From Alphaproteobacteria bacterium (GTDB lineage: Bacteria > Myxococcota_A > UBA796 > UBA2385), in assembly GCA_020632755.1 (NCBI GenBank), contig JACKEY010000026.1:1-40385 (forward strand): 40,385 nt of DNA, given 5' to 3'. Numbering within the stretch: the first letter of the stretch is position 1; every line of letters begins with the position of its first letter. Below the pieces are notes generated by a model, which saw only the letters and a program-made list of their open reading frames with translations, was not told where the DNA came from and made no database searches. Below, piece after piece: positions 1-8,064 of the stretch. The position numbers were made by a program, and so were the translations under genes.

Positions 1-770
1 CCCTGGTCGTTGTCGGTCGTGGTCTCGAGCCAGCCCAGGTCCGCGGGGTCGTAGCTGCTGACGCTGGCGCCGAAGCCGTAGAGCCCGTCGTCCCGGCCGC
101 GCTTCTTGCCGACCCAGTCGGGGGTCCAGCCGTCGGTGCGGCACAGGTTCAGGTCCTGGCCGCGGTAGCCGGTGTACAGCGCCGCCGGCAGGATCCAGCC
201 GTGGCCCAGGTCGCCGTAGCGGCCCTGCAGCAGCCGCCGCAGGTGGCCGGTCCAGAAGTCGCCCCCGGTGTGGCTGGCGCCGAAGGTGGTGATGCGCGTG
301 CGCTGGCCCATCGCTGCCTTGCGCAGCACGTCGCCGACCCGGCGCAGGGCCTCGGGGTTGCCCTGGAGCGGCTCGAGCGGCACCCGGTCGGGCTCGACCC
401 CGGGGAGCCCGCTGTCGCGCACGCCGGACTCGCTCACCGTGACGCGGGGCCGCCCGGCGACACCGTCGTCGTCGCTCGAGTCCGACGGTCGACGCTGCGG
501 GTCCTGGGGCGGGCGCACCGGCCCGGCCGGCGGCGTCGGCTCGGGGCGGGTCTTGCGGAAGGCGGCCGCGGCCTTGAGCGCTTCTTCGCAGGTCTCTTCG
601 GGCACGCCGGCCGCGGACGGCACGGGCACCACGATGACGGGCAGCGGCTGGGCGGCGCCTTCTGCCGCGGCTTCGCGCGCGTCGGCCCGCTCCAGCGCCT
701 CGCGGATCGGATCCACCGGCCCCGCCAGCGCGGGTCCACACAGCGACAGGGCGATGAGCGCGACGACCAT
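1..770 (-). CDS. Secreted SGNH/GDSL-like protein, 3' part cut by window edge
   Basis: About 256 residues are present; the C-terminus lies beyond position 1. The first 17 residues look like a Sec signal peptide ending in ALAG. A Pro/Asp/Arg-rich low-complexity linker (about residues 75-130) precedes the recognisable part. At residues 160-187 the motif ITTFGASHTGGDFWTGHLRR, followed by a GDLGHG stretch, matches block I of SGNH hydrolase-like proteins (usually GDSHT, with Ser as nucleophile; here Ser166). The Asp before the Ser is replaced by Ala. The start is ATG at 770; an in-frame TAG at 782-780 rules out extension except for a GTG at 776. It follows the aldehyde dehydrogenase by 91 bases on the same strand, so it may be the last gene of that run. 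The family call is moderately sure; activity (esterase, acetyl-hydrolase or an inactive homologue) cannot be told from the visible part. Confidence 0.65.
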   Translation of the reverse strand, partial: MVVALIALSLCGPALAGPVDPIREALERADAREAAAEGAAQPLPVIVVPVPSAAGVPEETCEEALKAAAAFRKTRPEPTPPAGPVRPPQDPQRRPSDSSDDDGVAGRPRVTVSESGVRDSGLPGVEPDRVPLEPLQGNPEALRRVGDVLRKAAMGQRTRITTFGASHTGGDFWTGHLRRLLQGRYGDLGHGWILPAALYTGYRGQDLNLCRTDGWTPDWVGKKRGRDDGLYGFGASVSSYDPADLGWLETTTDNDQ

Positions 771-861
771 GGGCACGCCCTATGCGACCCCCGGGTCCGC
801 CGCCATGGTCCGCCCGACCGGCCGATCCGACCAGCGGGCGCCGCGCGGCAGCCGCGGGTGC

Positions 862-2337
862 TCAGCCGATCATGACCTTGAGCAGCGTGTCGGTGACCTT
901 GCCGTAGGGCGCCGTGATCAGCTTGCCGCCGTTGACGCGGGACTGGCTGAAGATGCCCTTCTCGTGCGAGAAGGTCCGGAAGCCGTACCAGCCGTGGTAC
1001 GCGCCCATGCCGCTGGGGCCGACGCCGCCGAAAGGCAGCTCCAGCTGGCTGAAGTGCAGGATGGTGTCGTTGAGGGTGACGCCGCCCGACCAGGTGTTCT
1101 GGAGCACCTGTTCCTGCCGCTTCTTGTTCCAGTCGAAGTAGTACAGCGCCAGGGGCCGCGGCCGCTCGTTGACGTAGGCGATGGCCCCGTCGAGCTCGCG
1201 GTAGGTCACGATGGGCAGCACGGGCCCGAAGATCTCGTCCTGCAGCACGGTCGCGTCGTCCGGGCAGTCGAGCACCAGGGTCAGCGGCAGCTTGCGGACC
1301 GCGGGGTCCAGGGTCTCGCCGGCGGGGTTGCACTGCACGACCTTGGCGCCGCGGTCGCGGGCGTCCTGGAGCCAGGCCTGGAGCCGATCGTAGTGCCGCT
1401 GGTTGATGACGGCGGTGTAGTCGGGGTTGGCCGCGACGGTGGGGTACTGGGCGGCGAACTGCTTCTGCAGCTCGGCCACCAGGGCGTCGCGCTTGTCTTC
1501 GTGCACCAGCACGTAGTCGGGGGCGATGCAGGTCTGGCCGGCGTTGAAGCCCTTGCCGGCCACGATGCGGGCGCAGGCCTGGGCCAGGCTGTGGTCCTTG
1601 TGCACGATGGCCGGGGACTTGCCGCCGAGCTCGAGGGTGACCGGCGTCAGGTGCTCGCTGGCCGCGCGCATGACGTGGCGGCCGACGCTGGTGCTGCCGG
1701 TGAAGAACAGGTGGTCGAAGGGCTGGCGCGAGAACTCGGCCGAGACATCGACGCCGCCCTCGACGACCGCGAAGACGTCGGGCGGCAGCACCTCGGTGGC
1801 GATGCGGCGGAAGATGCCGCCGGTCGCCGGCGAGAACTCGCTCGGCTTGATCATCACGCGGCAGCCCGCGGAGATCGCGGCCACCACGGGCAGGATGCCC
1901 AGCTGGAAGGGGTAGTTCCAGGGCGCGATGACGCCGACCACGCCGATCGGCTGCCAGATGACGCGGGCCGTGCCGGGCTTGAAGGTCGCGGCGACCGGGC
2001 GGGGCTGCTCGGCCATCCACTCGGCCAGGTGGGCGCGGATGTGCTTGATGTCGTCGACGACCGTGAACACCTCGGCCATCAGGGTCTCGTGCGGGGACCG
2101 GTGGCCGTAGTCGCTGTTCAGGGCGGTGATGAGCTCCTGGCGGTTCTTCCGCACCCACTTCATCACGTCGTCGAGCAGCTTCATCCGGGTCTTGTAGTCG
2201 AGCCCGCCCTGCTCCCTCCACGCGGTGCGCAGCCGCCCGTAGGCCTGCTGGACCTGGGCGGCGCCTCCCTCGGCGGGGGCCCCCTCGGCGTGGGCGGCGG
2301 CGGCGGCGCTGGGCGCGCTCTCGTGGTCGTGGGACAT
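862..2337 (-). CDS. Aldehyde dehydrogenase, coniferyl-aldehyde-dehydrogenase type
   Basis: 491 residues. A cytoplasmic NAD(P)-dependent enzyme oxidising an aldehyde to the acid. The overall pattern fits the coniferyl aldehyde dehydrogenase subgroup: GVVGVIAPWNYPFQL, KPSEFSP, FFTGSTSVGRHVM, TLELGGKSP with the general base near Glu236, and GFNAGQTCIAPDY with catalytic Cys270. The first 30 residues are an Ala/Gly/Glu-rich extension not needed for the fold. The ATG at 2337 is preceded by a good AGGAGG ribosome site. It lies 62 bases downstream of the MATE gene on the same strand. The true substrate is open: members of this subgroup act on aromatic and on long-chain or lipid-peroxidation aldehydes, and the neighbours do not decide between them. 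Confidence 0.88.
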   Translation of the reverse strand: MSHDHESAPSAAAAAHAEGAPAEGGAAQVQQAYGRLRTAWREQGGLDYKTRMKLLDDVMKWVRKNRQELITALNSDYGHRSPHETLMAEVFTVVDDIKHIRAHLAEWMAEQPRPVAATFKPGTARVIWQPIGVVGVIAPWNYPFQLGILPVVAAISAGCRVMIKPSEFSPATGGIFRRIATEVLPPDVFAVVEGGVDVSAEFSRQPFDHLFFTGSTSVGRHVMRAASEHLTPVTLELGGKSPAIVHKDHSLAQACARIVAGKGFNAGQTCIAPDYVLVHEDKRDALVAELQKQFAAQYPTVAANPDYTAVINQRHYDRLQAWLQDARDRGAKVVQCNPAGETLDPAVRKLPLTLVLDCPDDATVLQDEIFGPVLPIVTYRELDGAIAYVNERPRPLALYYFDWNKKRQEQVLQNTWSGGVTLNDTILHFSQLELPFGGVGPSGMGAYHGWYGFRTFSHEKGIFSQSRVNGGKLITAPYGKVTDTLLKVMIG

Positions 2338-2399
2338 GGGGGCCTCCTGGCAGGTCCTCCCTCGCCTATCGCACCGGGCTGCCGGGTGACCACGGGTCA

Positions 2400-3779
2400 T
2401 CAGACCTGGATGCGGGTCCAGCCCCTGCCGCGCCACATGGCGGCGAAGATCACGGCCCACAGCACCCGGTAGGCGACCTGGGCCACCCAGATGCCCATCA
2501 GCCCGTAGCCCAGGCCGGGGCCCAGCAGCCACGCGAGCGGGATGCCGATCAGCCACTGGCTGCCGACGCTGACGACCATCACCCGGCGGTTGTCGCCCGC
2601 GCCCAGCAGCGCGTTGAGCAGCACCATGCCGACGCCTTCCAGCCCGATGGTGGCCGCCAGCAGCATCAGCGGCCCGCGCGCCAGGGCCAGGGTGTCGGCT
2701 TCGTGGATGAAGCCGCCCAGCACCAGGTCCGGCGCGAGCAGCCCCGGCAGCCCGATGAGCACCAGGGTGCCGACCGCGAGCTTCACCACGTCCCAGCCCC
2801 AGGCGCGCGCGTCGTCGACATCGCCGCGCCCCAGCGCCTGGCCGACCAGGCTGGCGGCCGCCAGCCCGAGCCCCATGCCCGGCAGGATGACGACCAGCGT
2901 CAGCGTGATGAGCACGTTGGCCGCGGCGAGCTCGGACGTGCCGACCTGGGCGACGATCCAGAAGATGACCGTGAAGCCGCCGGCGAAGAACAGCTGCTGC
3001 ACGCCGCTCGGCACGCTCAGTCGCAGCATGGACCGCACGGTCGACAGGTCGGGCAGCCCCCGCAGGAAGCCCGCACCCCGGGCCAGGGTCAGCCCCTGCA
3101 GGGTGTAGGCGATGGTCCCGACCCAGGTGGCGATCGCACTGGCCACGCCGGCACCGGCGGCGCCGAGGGCCGGGGCGCCCAGGTTGCCCTGGATGAACAC
3201 CCAGTTCAGGAAGATGTTCACCGCGTGCATGGCGATGAGCGTGCGCAGGTAGACGGTCGAGCGGCCGACGCCGTTCCAGTAGCCGCGGAAGGCGAAGTTG
3301 GCGCCAGCGGCGACCATCGCGCACAGCCGGGCCTGCAGGTAGGGCGCGCCGGCGTCGATGACCGCGGGATCGTCGTTGACCAGGGCGAACAGCTCGGGCG
3401 CGAAGCCCACCAGCACGATCGACGCCGGCAGCGCGATGGCCGTGGCCAGCAGCAGGCCGCCGTTGAGCGGCACCGCGGTCTCGTCGTCGCGGCCTTCGCC
3501 CTTCCGTCGGGCGGCCATGGCCTGGACCCCCGACGACAGGCCGGTCACGAAGGCGACCGCCATGAAGTTCAGGAAGCTGCCCTGCCCGGTCGCCGCCAGG
3601 GCCACGTCCCCGAGCGCCCCGACCATCGCGGTGTCCACGACGTTCAGCACGTTCTGGGAGAGCATGCCGCCGACGATGGGCAGGCCCAGCGCCAGGACGG
3701 TTCGGATGCGGTCTCGGGTCAGCACGTCCGGCCGATAGCGCAGGCCGCACCGGCCGGCTCGCGGGAGGGACCGTCCCAC
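2400..3779 (-). CDS. MATE-family multidrug/toxin exporter
   Basis: 459 residues, the usual length for a MATE transporter, with about 12 hydrophobic segments. The N-terminal repeat carries the family signature LPIVGGMLSQNVLNVVDTAMVGALGD, and the second half repeats the same topology (VPSGVQQLFFAGGFTVIFWI). It would export cationic or aromatic compounds, driven by Na+ or H+, from the inner membrane. The ATG at 3779 gives a 17-residue basic leader; an in-frame GTG at 3725 would start right at LTRDRIRTVLALG and is equally plausible. It sits 34 bases after the L,D-transpeptidase gene and 62 before the aldehyde dehydrogenase gene, so the three probably share a transcript. The substrate cannot be told. 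Confidence 0.9.
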   Translation of the reverse strand: MGRSLPRAGRCGLRYRPDVLTRDRIRTVLALGLPIVGGMLSQNVLNVVDTAMVGALGDVALAATGQGSFLNFMAVAFVTGLSSGVQAMAARRKGEGRDDETAVPLNGGLLLATAIALPASIVLVGFAPELFALVNDDPAVIDAGAPYLQARLCAMVAAGANFAFRGYWNGVGRSTVYLRTLIAMHAVNIFLNWVFIQGNLGAPALGAAGAGVASAIATWVGTIAYTLQGLTLARGAGFLRGLPDLSTVRSMLRLSVPSGVQQLFFAGGFTVIFWIVAQVGTSELAAANVLITLTLVVILPGMGLGLAAASLVGQALGRGDVDDARAWGWDVVKLAVGTLVLIGLPGLLAPDLVLGGFIHEADTLALARGPLMLLAATIGLEGVGMVLLNALLGAGDNRRVMVVSVGSQWLIGIPLAWLLGPGLGYGLMGIWVAQVAYRVLWAVIFAAMWRGRGWTRIQV

Positions 3780-3813
3780 GGATCGAGACGATGCTCCGGG
3801 CCACGCCGCGCCG

Positions 3814-4440
3814 TCAGGGCAGGATGAGCACGTCGGTCTTCATGCCGGCCGGCAGCCGGGCCCGCAGCGCGTCGAGCTGATCGTCGTCGAGCGCCACGCA
3901 GCCCAGGGTCCAGTCGCTGCGACCGCCGCCGCCGTGGATCAGGATCTCCCCGCCCAGGGCCGTGTCCTGGGGCGTCTTTCGGCCGGCGCGGTCCGCCGCG
4001 ACGATGCGGTCGTGGGTGGCCCGGTCGATGCGGCCGGCCGCCAGCCCGGCCGCTGCGTCGCCGGCGTCCGGGTAGTGCACGGCGATCGCCCCGTAGAAGC
4101 TCGACCACGGCTTGTCGCTGGTCCGGTACCAGCCCTCGGGCGTCTTGCGGTCACCGCGCCGCAGCTTGGTGCCCGGCGGGTAGCCGGCGGCCAGGCCGAC
4201 CTGCCAGCAGGCGGGCTGGTCGGCGGACAGCTGCACCAGCACGCCGTCCTGGTACAGGCCCAGGCTTCGGGCGGCCTTGGTCACGACGACGACGGCGTCC
4301 CCCTGCAGCCGCGAGTCGGCGGAGGAGAGGTCGTCGGGCAGGACGAGCGCGTCCACGGTCGGGGCGCAGACCGGCCCGGCCCAGGCCGAGGAGAGCGCGC
4401 AGGAGAGGAGGAGCGAGAGCAGCATCGGCCACAGGGACAC
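3814..4440 (-). CDS. L,D-transpeptidase (YkuD domain), exported
   Basis: 208 residues. The first 22 residues form a signal peptide (hydrophobic LLSLLLSCALSSAWAG). The remainder is a YkuD-type catalytic domain: PPGTKLRRGDRKTPEG is the typical strand before the active site, and IHGGGG.....TLGCVAL contains the conserved His and the catalytic Cys181. Such enzymes cross-link peptidoglycan or attach proteins to it in the periplasm, with the YafK/ErfK-like short forms closest here. The start is GTG at 4440; an ATG at 4425 also leaves a workable signal peptide, and neither has a clear ribosome site. It is divergent from the esterase at 4476, with only 35 bases between them, and leads the run LDT-MATE-ALDH. 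Confidence 0.87.
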   Translation of the reverse strand: MSLWPMLLSLLLSCALSSAWAGPVCAPTVDALVLPDDLSSADSRLQGDAVVVVTKAARSLGLYQDGVLVQLSADQPACWQVGLAAGYPPGTKLRRGDRKTPEGWYRTSDKPWSSFYGAIAVHYPDAGDAAAGLAAGRIDRATHDRIVAADRAGRKTPQDTALGGEILIHGGGGRSDWTLGCVALDDDQLDALRARLPAGMKTDVLILP

Positions 4441-4463
4441 GGCGGGAGGGGTGCGGGTTCCGA

Positions 4464-4469
4464 TAGCCT
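4464..4469 (+). promoter_or_regulatory. Candidate -10 box (TAGCCT), 6 nt before the esterase ATG
   Basis: TAGCCT fits the TANNNT -10 pattern and is followed by only six bases before the ATG at 4476; no Shine-Dalgarno sequence is present. That spacing would give a leaderless or nearly leaderless message. No convincing -35 is visible. The TAG is also an in-frame stop, so part of the coincidence may come from ORF bounding. Confidence 0.35.
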
Positions 4470-4475
4470 CTCTCC

Positions 4476-5249
4476 ATGCACCTGCTCCTCCTCCTCGCCT
4501 GCAGCTCCTCCGCCTCCTCCCCCGACAAGGTCCCCGAGGAGCCGCCCGCAGCCTCTACGGAAGAGGCGCCCTCGGCCTCCTCCTCGACCGTCCCGACACC
4601 CAGCGCGGTGGAGCGGCGACCGGCGGCCGATCCCGACAACCACGCGGTCGTCGTCGCCATCCACGGGCTCGGCGACCACCCGTCGCGGTTCATCGCGATG
4701 GCGGAGGGGTTGTCGGACGTGGCCACGGTCATCGCGCCGGGGGGCTGGGAGCCCCGCGGCCAGGGCTTCTCGTGGTTCGCGATCCGCGCCCGCGAGGGGG
4801 GACCGGGGCTGGCGGACGCGGTGGCCCGCAGCGCCGATCAGCTGGCCGCCTGGCTCGGCAGCCAGGGCGTCGATGCCGACGACGACGTCGTGGTCACGGG
4901 CTTCTCGCAGGGGGGCATGCTGTCCTTCGCGCTGGCCGTGCGGCACCCGACCCTGGTCGATGCGGCCGTGCCGCTGGGCGGGCTCTTGCCCGAGGCGCTG
5001 TGGCCGACGGCGGTCCCCCCGGACGCACCCCCGATCCTGGCGCTGCACGGTGGCGCCGACGAGGTGGTGCCCACCCAGGCCGCCCGCGACAGCGTGGCCG
5101 CGCTGCAGGCCGCCGGCTGGCCCGCGGACATCATGGTCTGGGAGGGCGAGGGCCACCGCGTGCCCACGTCGATGCGCGTCGTGATGGACACCGCCGTCCG
5201 GGCCGCACTCAACGGCCAGGACCCGCTCGTCGCCGCCGGGGCGCGCTGA
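4476..5249 (+). CDS. Lipoprotein serine esterase (alpha/beta hydrolase, phospholipase/carboxylesterase type)
   Basis: 257 residues. The N-terminus MHLLLLLACSSS reads as a very short lipoprotein signal with lipid-carrying Cys9, followed by about 45 Ser/Glu/Pro-rich linker residues. The hydrolase domain starts near residue 55 (VVVAIHGLGDHPSRF, the oxyanion-hole region). It carries the nucleophile elbow GFSQGG (Ser144), the acid in HGGADEVVP (Asp195) and the base in GEGHRV (His227). This is the arrangement of the small carboxylesterase/phospholipase group (Abhydrolase_2). It would act on small esters or lysolipids at the cell surface or in the periplasm. An in-frame stop 12 bases upstream fixes the start. 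Its TGA (5247-5249) abuts the stop of the opposing gene with no base between. Confidence 0.85.
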   Translation: MHLLLLLACSSSASSPDKVPEEPPAASTEEAPSASSSTVPTPSAVERRPAADPDNHAVVVAIHGLGDHPSRFIAMAEGLSDVATVIAPGGWEPRGQGFSWFAIRAREGGPGLADAVARSADQLAAWLGSQGVDADDDVVVTGFSQGGMLSFALAVRHPTLVDAAVPLGGLLPEALWPTAVPPDAPPILALHGGADEVVPTQAARDSVAALQAAGWPADIMVWEGEGHRVPTSMRVVMDTAVRAALNGQDPLVAAGAR

Positions 5250-6710
5250 TCACAGCTGGATGCAGACGTTCCGGGCTTCGCTGAAGAACTGCAGCGACAG
5301 CTCGCCGCCCTCGCGGCCGACGCCGGACTCCTTCATGCCGCCGAAGGGCACGCGCAGATCGCGCAACAGCCAGGTGTTGACCCAGACCATGCCCGTCTCG
5401 AGCGCGGCGCTGACCCGGTGGGCGCGGGACAGGTCGCGGGTCCACACGCTCGCCGCCAGGCCGTAGCGGACGCCGTTGGCGATGGCGACGGCGTCGGCTT
5501 CGTCGTCGAAGGGGTGAACGCTGACGACCGGCCCGAAGATCTCCTCCTGGGCGACGCGGCAGGTGGGGGCGAGCCCGGTGAGCACGGTGGGCGCGAAGAA
5601 GGCGCCCTGGTCACAGGGGGCCGGCAGCGCGGGCACGACGCCGCCGCAGGCCACGGTGCCGCCTTCCTCGCGGGCGAGCTGCACGTAGGACGCGACCTTG
5701 TCGCGGTGGGCCAGGCTGCTGAGCGCGCCGAGCTCGGTGGCGGGATCGTCGGGCGGGCCGACCCGCATCGCCGAGACGCGGGCGACCAGGGCCGCCACGA
5801 AGCGGTCGTGCACGGACCGCTCGACCAGGATGCGGCTGCCGCACAGGCAGACCTGGCCCTGGTTCGTGAAGCCGGCCCGGACCGCGCCGTCGACGGCGGC
5901 GTCCAGGTCGGCGTCGGCGAAGACCAGGGTGGCGTTCTTGCCGCCGAGCTCGAGCGACAGCTTCTTGAACCGGGGGGCGGCGGCCTGGGCGACCAGCCGG
6001 CCCGTCGCCGTGCCGCCGGTGAAGGACACGGCGTCGACGCCGTCGTGGGCGGTCAGCGGCCCGCCGACCTCGGGGCCCAGGCCGTGCAGCAGGTTGAACA
6101 CGCCGGCGGGAAGCCCGGCCTCGGCCAGGATGCCGGCCAGGGCCGTGGCGGTCCCCGGCGTGAGCTCGCTCGGCTTGGCCACGACCGTGTTGCCCATGGC
6201 CAGCGCCGGCGCGGTCTTCCACGAGAGCAGGTACAGCGGCAGGTTCCAGGGCGTGATGAGCGCGCAGACGCCGGCCGGGCGCCGCAGGGTGTAGTTCAGC
6301 GCCCGCCCGTCCATGTCGTGGAAGCCGGCGTGCTGGTGGCGCACCGCCCCCGCGAAGAACCGGAAGTTGGCGACGGCGCGGGGGATGTCGATGCGGCGGG
6401 CCAGGGACACGGGCTTGCCGCTGTCGCGGGACTCGATGCGGGCCAGGTCGTCCAGGCGGGCCTCGATCAGGGTGGCGGCGCGGTCCAGGACGGCCGCGCG
6501 CTCGGCGACCGGGGTCGCGGCCCACCCGGGCAGGGCGGCACGGGCCGCGGCCACGGCGGCGTCGACGTCGGCGGCGGCGCTGCGCGGGATGGTCGCCACG
6601 ACCCGGTTCCGCGCCGGGTCCAGGTCGTCGAGCACGCGCCCGTCGGCCGCTGGCTGGAACCGCCCGGCGACGAAGTTCTGGAGGGACTCGGGGGTCGAGG
6701 TCGAGGACAC
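5250..6710 (-). CDS. Aldehyde dehydrogenase, 2-hydroxy/2-aminomuconic semialdehyde type
   Basis: 486 residues, full length for the family. Landmarks: ITPWNLPLYLLSWK, KPSELTP, SFTGGTATGR, LELGGKN with the general base Glu254, and NQGQVCLCGS with catalytic Cys288. The C-terminus (VWVNTWLLRDLRVPFGGMK, then EARNVCIQL) is characteristic of the ALDH8 / 2-hydroxymuconic or 2-aminomuconic semialdehyde dehydrogenase group. These act in meta-cleavage of catechols or in kynurenine breakdown. The start is GTG at 6710, with GGGAG upstream and a TAGGCT box about 24 bases further. It lies 76 bases downstream of the luciferase-like monooxygenase gene, which itself follows an SDR. No ring-cleaving dioxygenase is in the window, so the pathway is not shown. 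Confidence 0.86.
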   Translation of the reverse strand: MSSTSTPESLQNFVAGRFQPAADGRVLDDLDPARNRVVATIPRSAAADVDAAVAAARAALPGWAATPVAERAAVLDRAATLIEARLDDLARIESRDSGKPVSLARRIDIPRAVANFRFFAGAVRHQHAGFHDMDGRALNYTLRRPAGVCALITPWNLPLYLLSWKTAPALAMGNTVVAKPSELTPGTATALAGILAEAGLPAGVFNLLHGLGPEVGGPLTAHDGVDAVSFTGGTATGRLVAQAAAPRFKKLSLELGGKNATLVFADADLDAAVDGAVRAGFTNQGQVCLCGSRILVERSVHDRFVAALVARVSAMRVGPPDDPATELGALSSLAHRDKVASYVQLAREEGGTVACGGVVPALPAPCDQGAFFAPTVLTGLAPTCRVAQEEIFGPVVSVHPFDDEADAVAIANGVRYGLAASVWTRDLSRAHRVSAALETGMVWVNTWLLRDLRVPFGGMKESGVGREGGELSLQFFSEARNVCIQL

Positions 6711-6786
6711 GGCGCGCTCCCGGGAGAGGGAGAGCCTAATCAGCGGCCGGACCGGACCGCGACCCGGACTCCGCGTGGACCTTCGC

Positions 6787-8043
6787 TCAGGCCGGCGCGG
6801 CCGAGGCAGCGGCCTGGCGTTCCTGCACCAGCGGCACGACCTGCTCGCGGAAGGCGGCCATGTTGCGCACGACGCGGTCGCTGTCGTGGTTGAAGAAGTC
6901 GAACCACAGCATCAGGCGGTCGTCGGGGTGGAAGCGCTCCGCCACCTGGGCGGCGACCTCGGCGGGGTTGCCGATGACCGCGTTGTCCGCGGCGCGCTCG
7001 ACCTTGGCCGGGTCGATGGTGCCTTCGAGCGCCTTCCAGTACTCGGACAGCGCGGCGCGGGCCTCGCGGGCGGCGGCGGCCGACCGCTCGGCGTCGGTCA
7101 GGCCGGGCTCGGCGTTGACGAAGACCATGACCGTGCGCGGCATGTAGTCCCGGCGCCAGGGGCCGCCATCGCGGTGGTAGGCGGCGGCCATGCGGGCGTG
7201 GGTGGCGTCGATGATCTCGGGCCGCGTGATGCTCAGGTTGAACACCTTGACCGGCAGCACCTGGTTGACCTGTTCCTGCAGGTCGGGATCGTGGCTGCCG
7301 AGCACCAGGTCGACGAGCTCGCGCCGCCAGTCCTGGGGGACGATCTTCGTCGCCTCGAAGGAGAAGAAGTCGGGGATCGTCAGCGCGTCCACGTCGACGA
7401 TGCCGAGCTGGCGGGCGGCGGACCGGACCTGGTGCCAGTGGTCGTCGGTGCGGAAGTGGGCCCGCGTCAGGACGACGGCGGGCACGTCGGCGCTGGCCAC
7501 CACCTGGCCGTCGAGCAGCCGCAGGAAGATCTCGCAGGCCTGGGCGAAGACCTGGCCCTTGAGCGCCGGCCAGGCGACCTCCTCCATCACGTTGCGGGGC
7601 CCGATGCCGAAGGTGCGGGCCATGAAGTCGAACCGCCCTCCCGAGAAGCCCAGCCGGAGCCGCCGGGTCTCGGCCGGGTCCAGGCCGTGCAGGCTCGCGA
7701 AGGTGGCGACCTGCTCGGCGCGGGCGACCGGGCCGCCGTTGCACAAGAGGTTCATGATCGCGCTGCCGACCTCGATGCGCCGGGTGCGGGCGAAGATCCG
7801 GGTCGCCAGCTGGAAGATGTCGTTGTTCAGCCCGATCTCGCCCTGCCAGTGCGGCACGACGGGGTGGGCGTGGCGCTTCTGCACCTCGGTCGACTGGTGG
7901 CTCATCGCCACCCAGGCGCAGTCGTAGCCGAGCGCGTCCGCGGCCTCGACCTGCTGGAAGAAGTTGCGCCACATGGTGGCTTCGTCGGGGAGCACCCCGT
8001 CGACGGGGGTCTGGCTGATGCTGAAGAAGACGTCGAAGAACAC
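6787..8043 (-). CDS. LLM-class flavin-dependent oxidoreductase (luciferase-like)
   Basis: 418 residues. The fold is recognised from the luciferase-like pattern: an early ...EAADALGYDCAWVAMSHQ segment, then FQLATRIFARTRRIEVGSAIMNL, which forms the barrel strands around the flavin, and EQVATFASLHG. It would use FMNH2 (or F420) to oxygenate or oxidise an organic substrate in the cytoplasm. The length is at the upper end for the family. The start is GTG at 8043, preceded by GGGAG at a normal distance. It follows the SDR gene by 21 bases and precedes the semialdehyde dehydrogenase, so the three look like a degradation or modification operon. The substrate is unknown. Confidence 0.82.
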   Translation of the reverse strand: MFFDVFFSISQTPVDGVLPDEATMWRNFFQQVEAADALGYDCAWVAMSHQSTEVQKRHAHPVVPHWQGEIGLNNDIFQLATRIFARTRRIEVGSAIMNLLCNGGPVARAEQVATFASLHGLDPAETRRLRLGFSGGRFDFMARTFGIGPRNVMEEVAWPALKGQVFAQACEIFLRLLDGQVVASADVPAVVLTRAHFRTDDHWHQVRSAARQLGIVDVDALTIPDFFSFEATKIVPQDWRRELVDLVLGSHDPDLQEQVNQVLPVKVFNLSITRPEIIDATHARMAAAYHRDGGPWRRDYMPRTVMVFVNAEPGLTDAERSAAAAREARAALSEYWKALEGTIDPAKVERAADNAVIGNPAEVAAQVAERFHPDDRLMLWFDFFNHDSDRVVRNMAAFREQVVPLVQERQAAASAAPA

Positions 8044-8064
8044 GCAGGCTCCCGCGGGCGTAGG

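Noticed and set aside
201..2472. Long rightward reading frames (734 and 224 residues) opposite the aldehyde dehydrogenase
   Set aside because: They are Arg/Gly/Ala-rich antisense shadows of a clearly conserved leftward gene, caused by high third-position GC.
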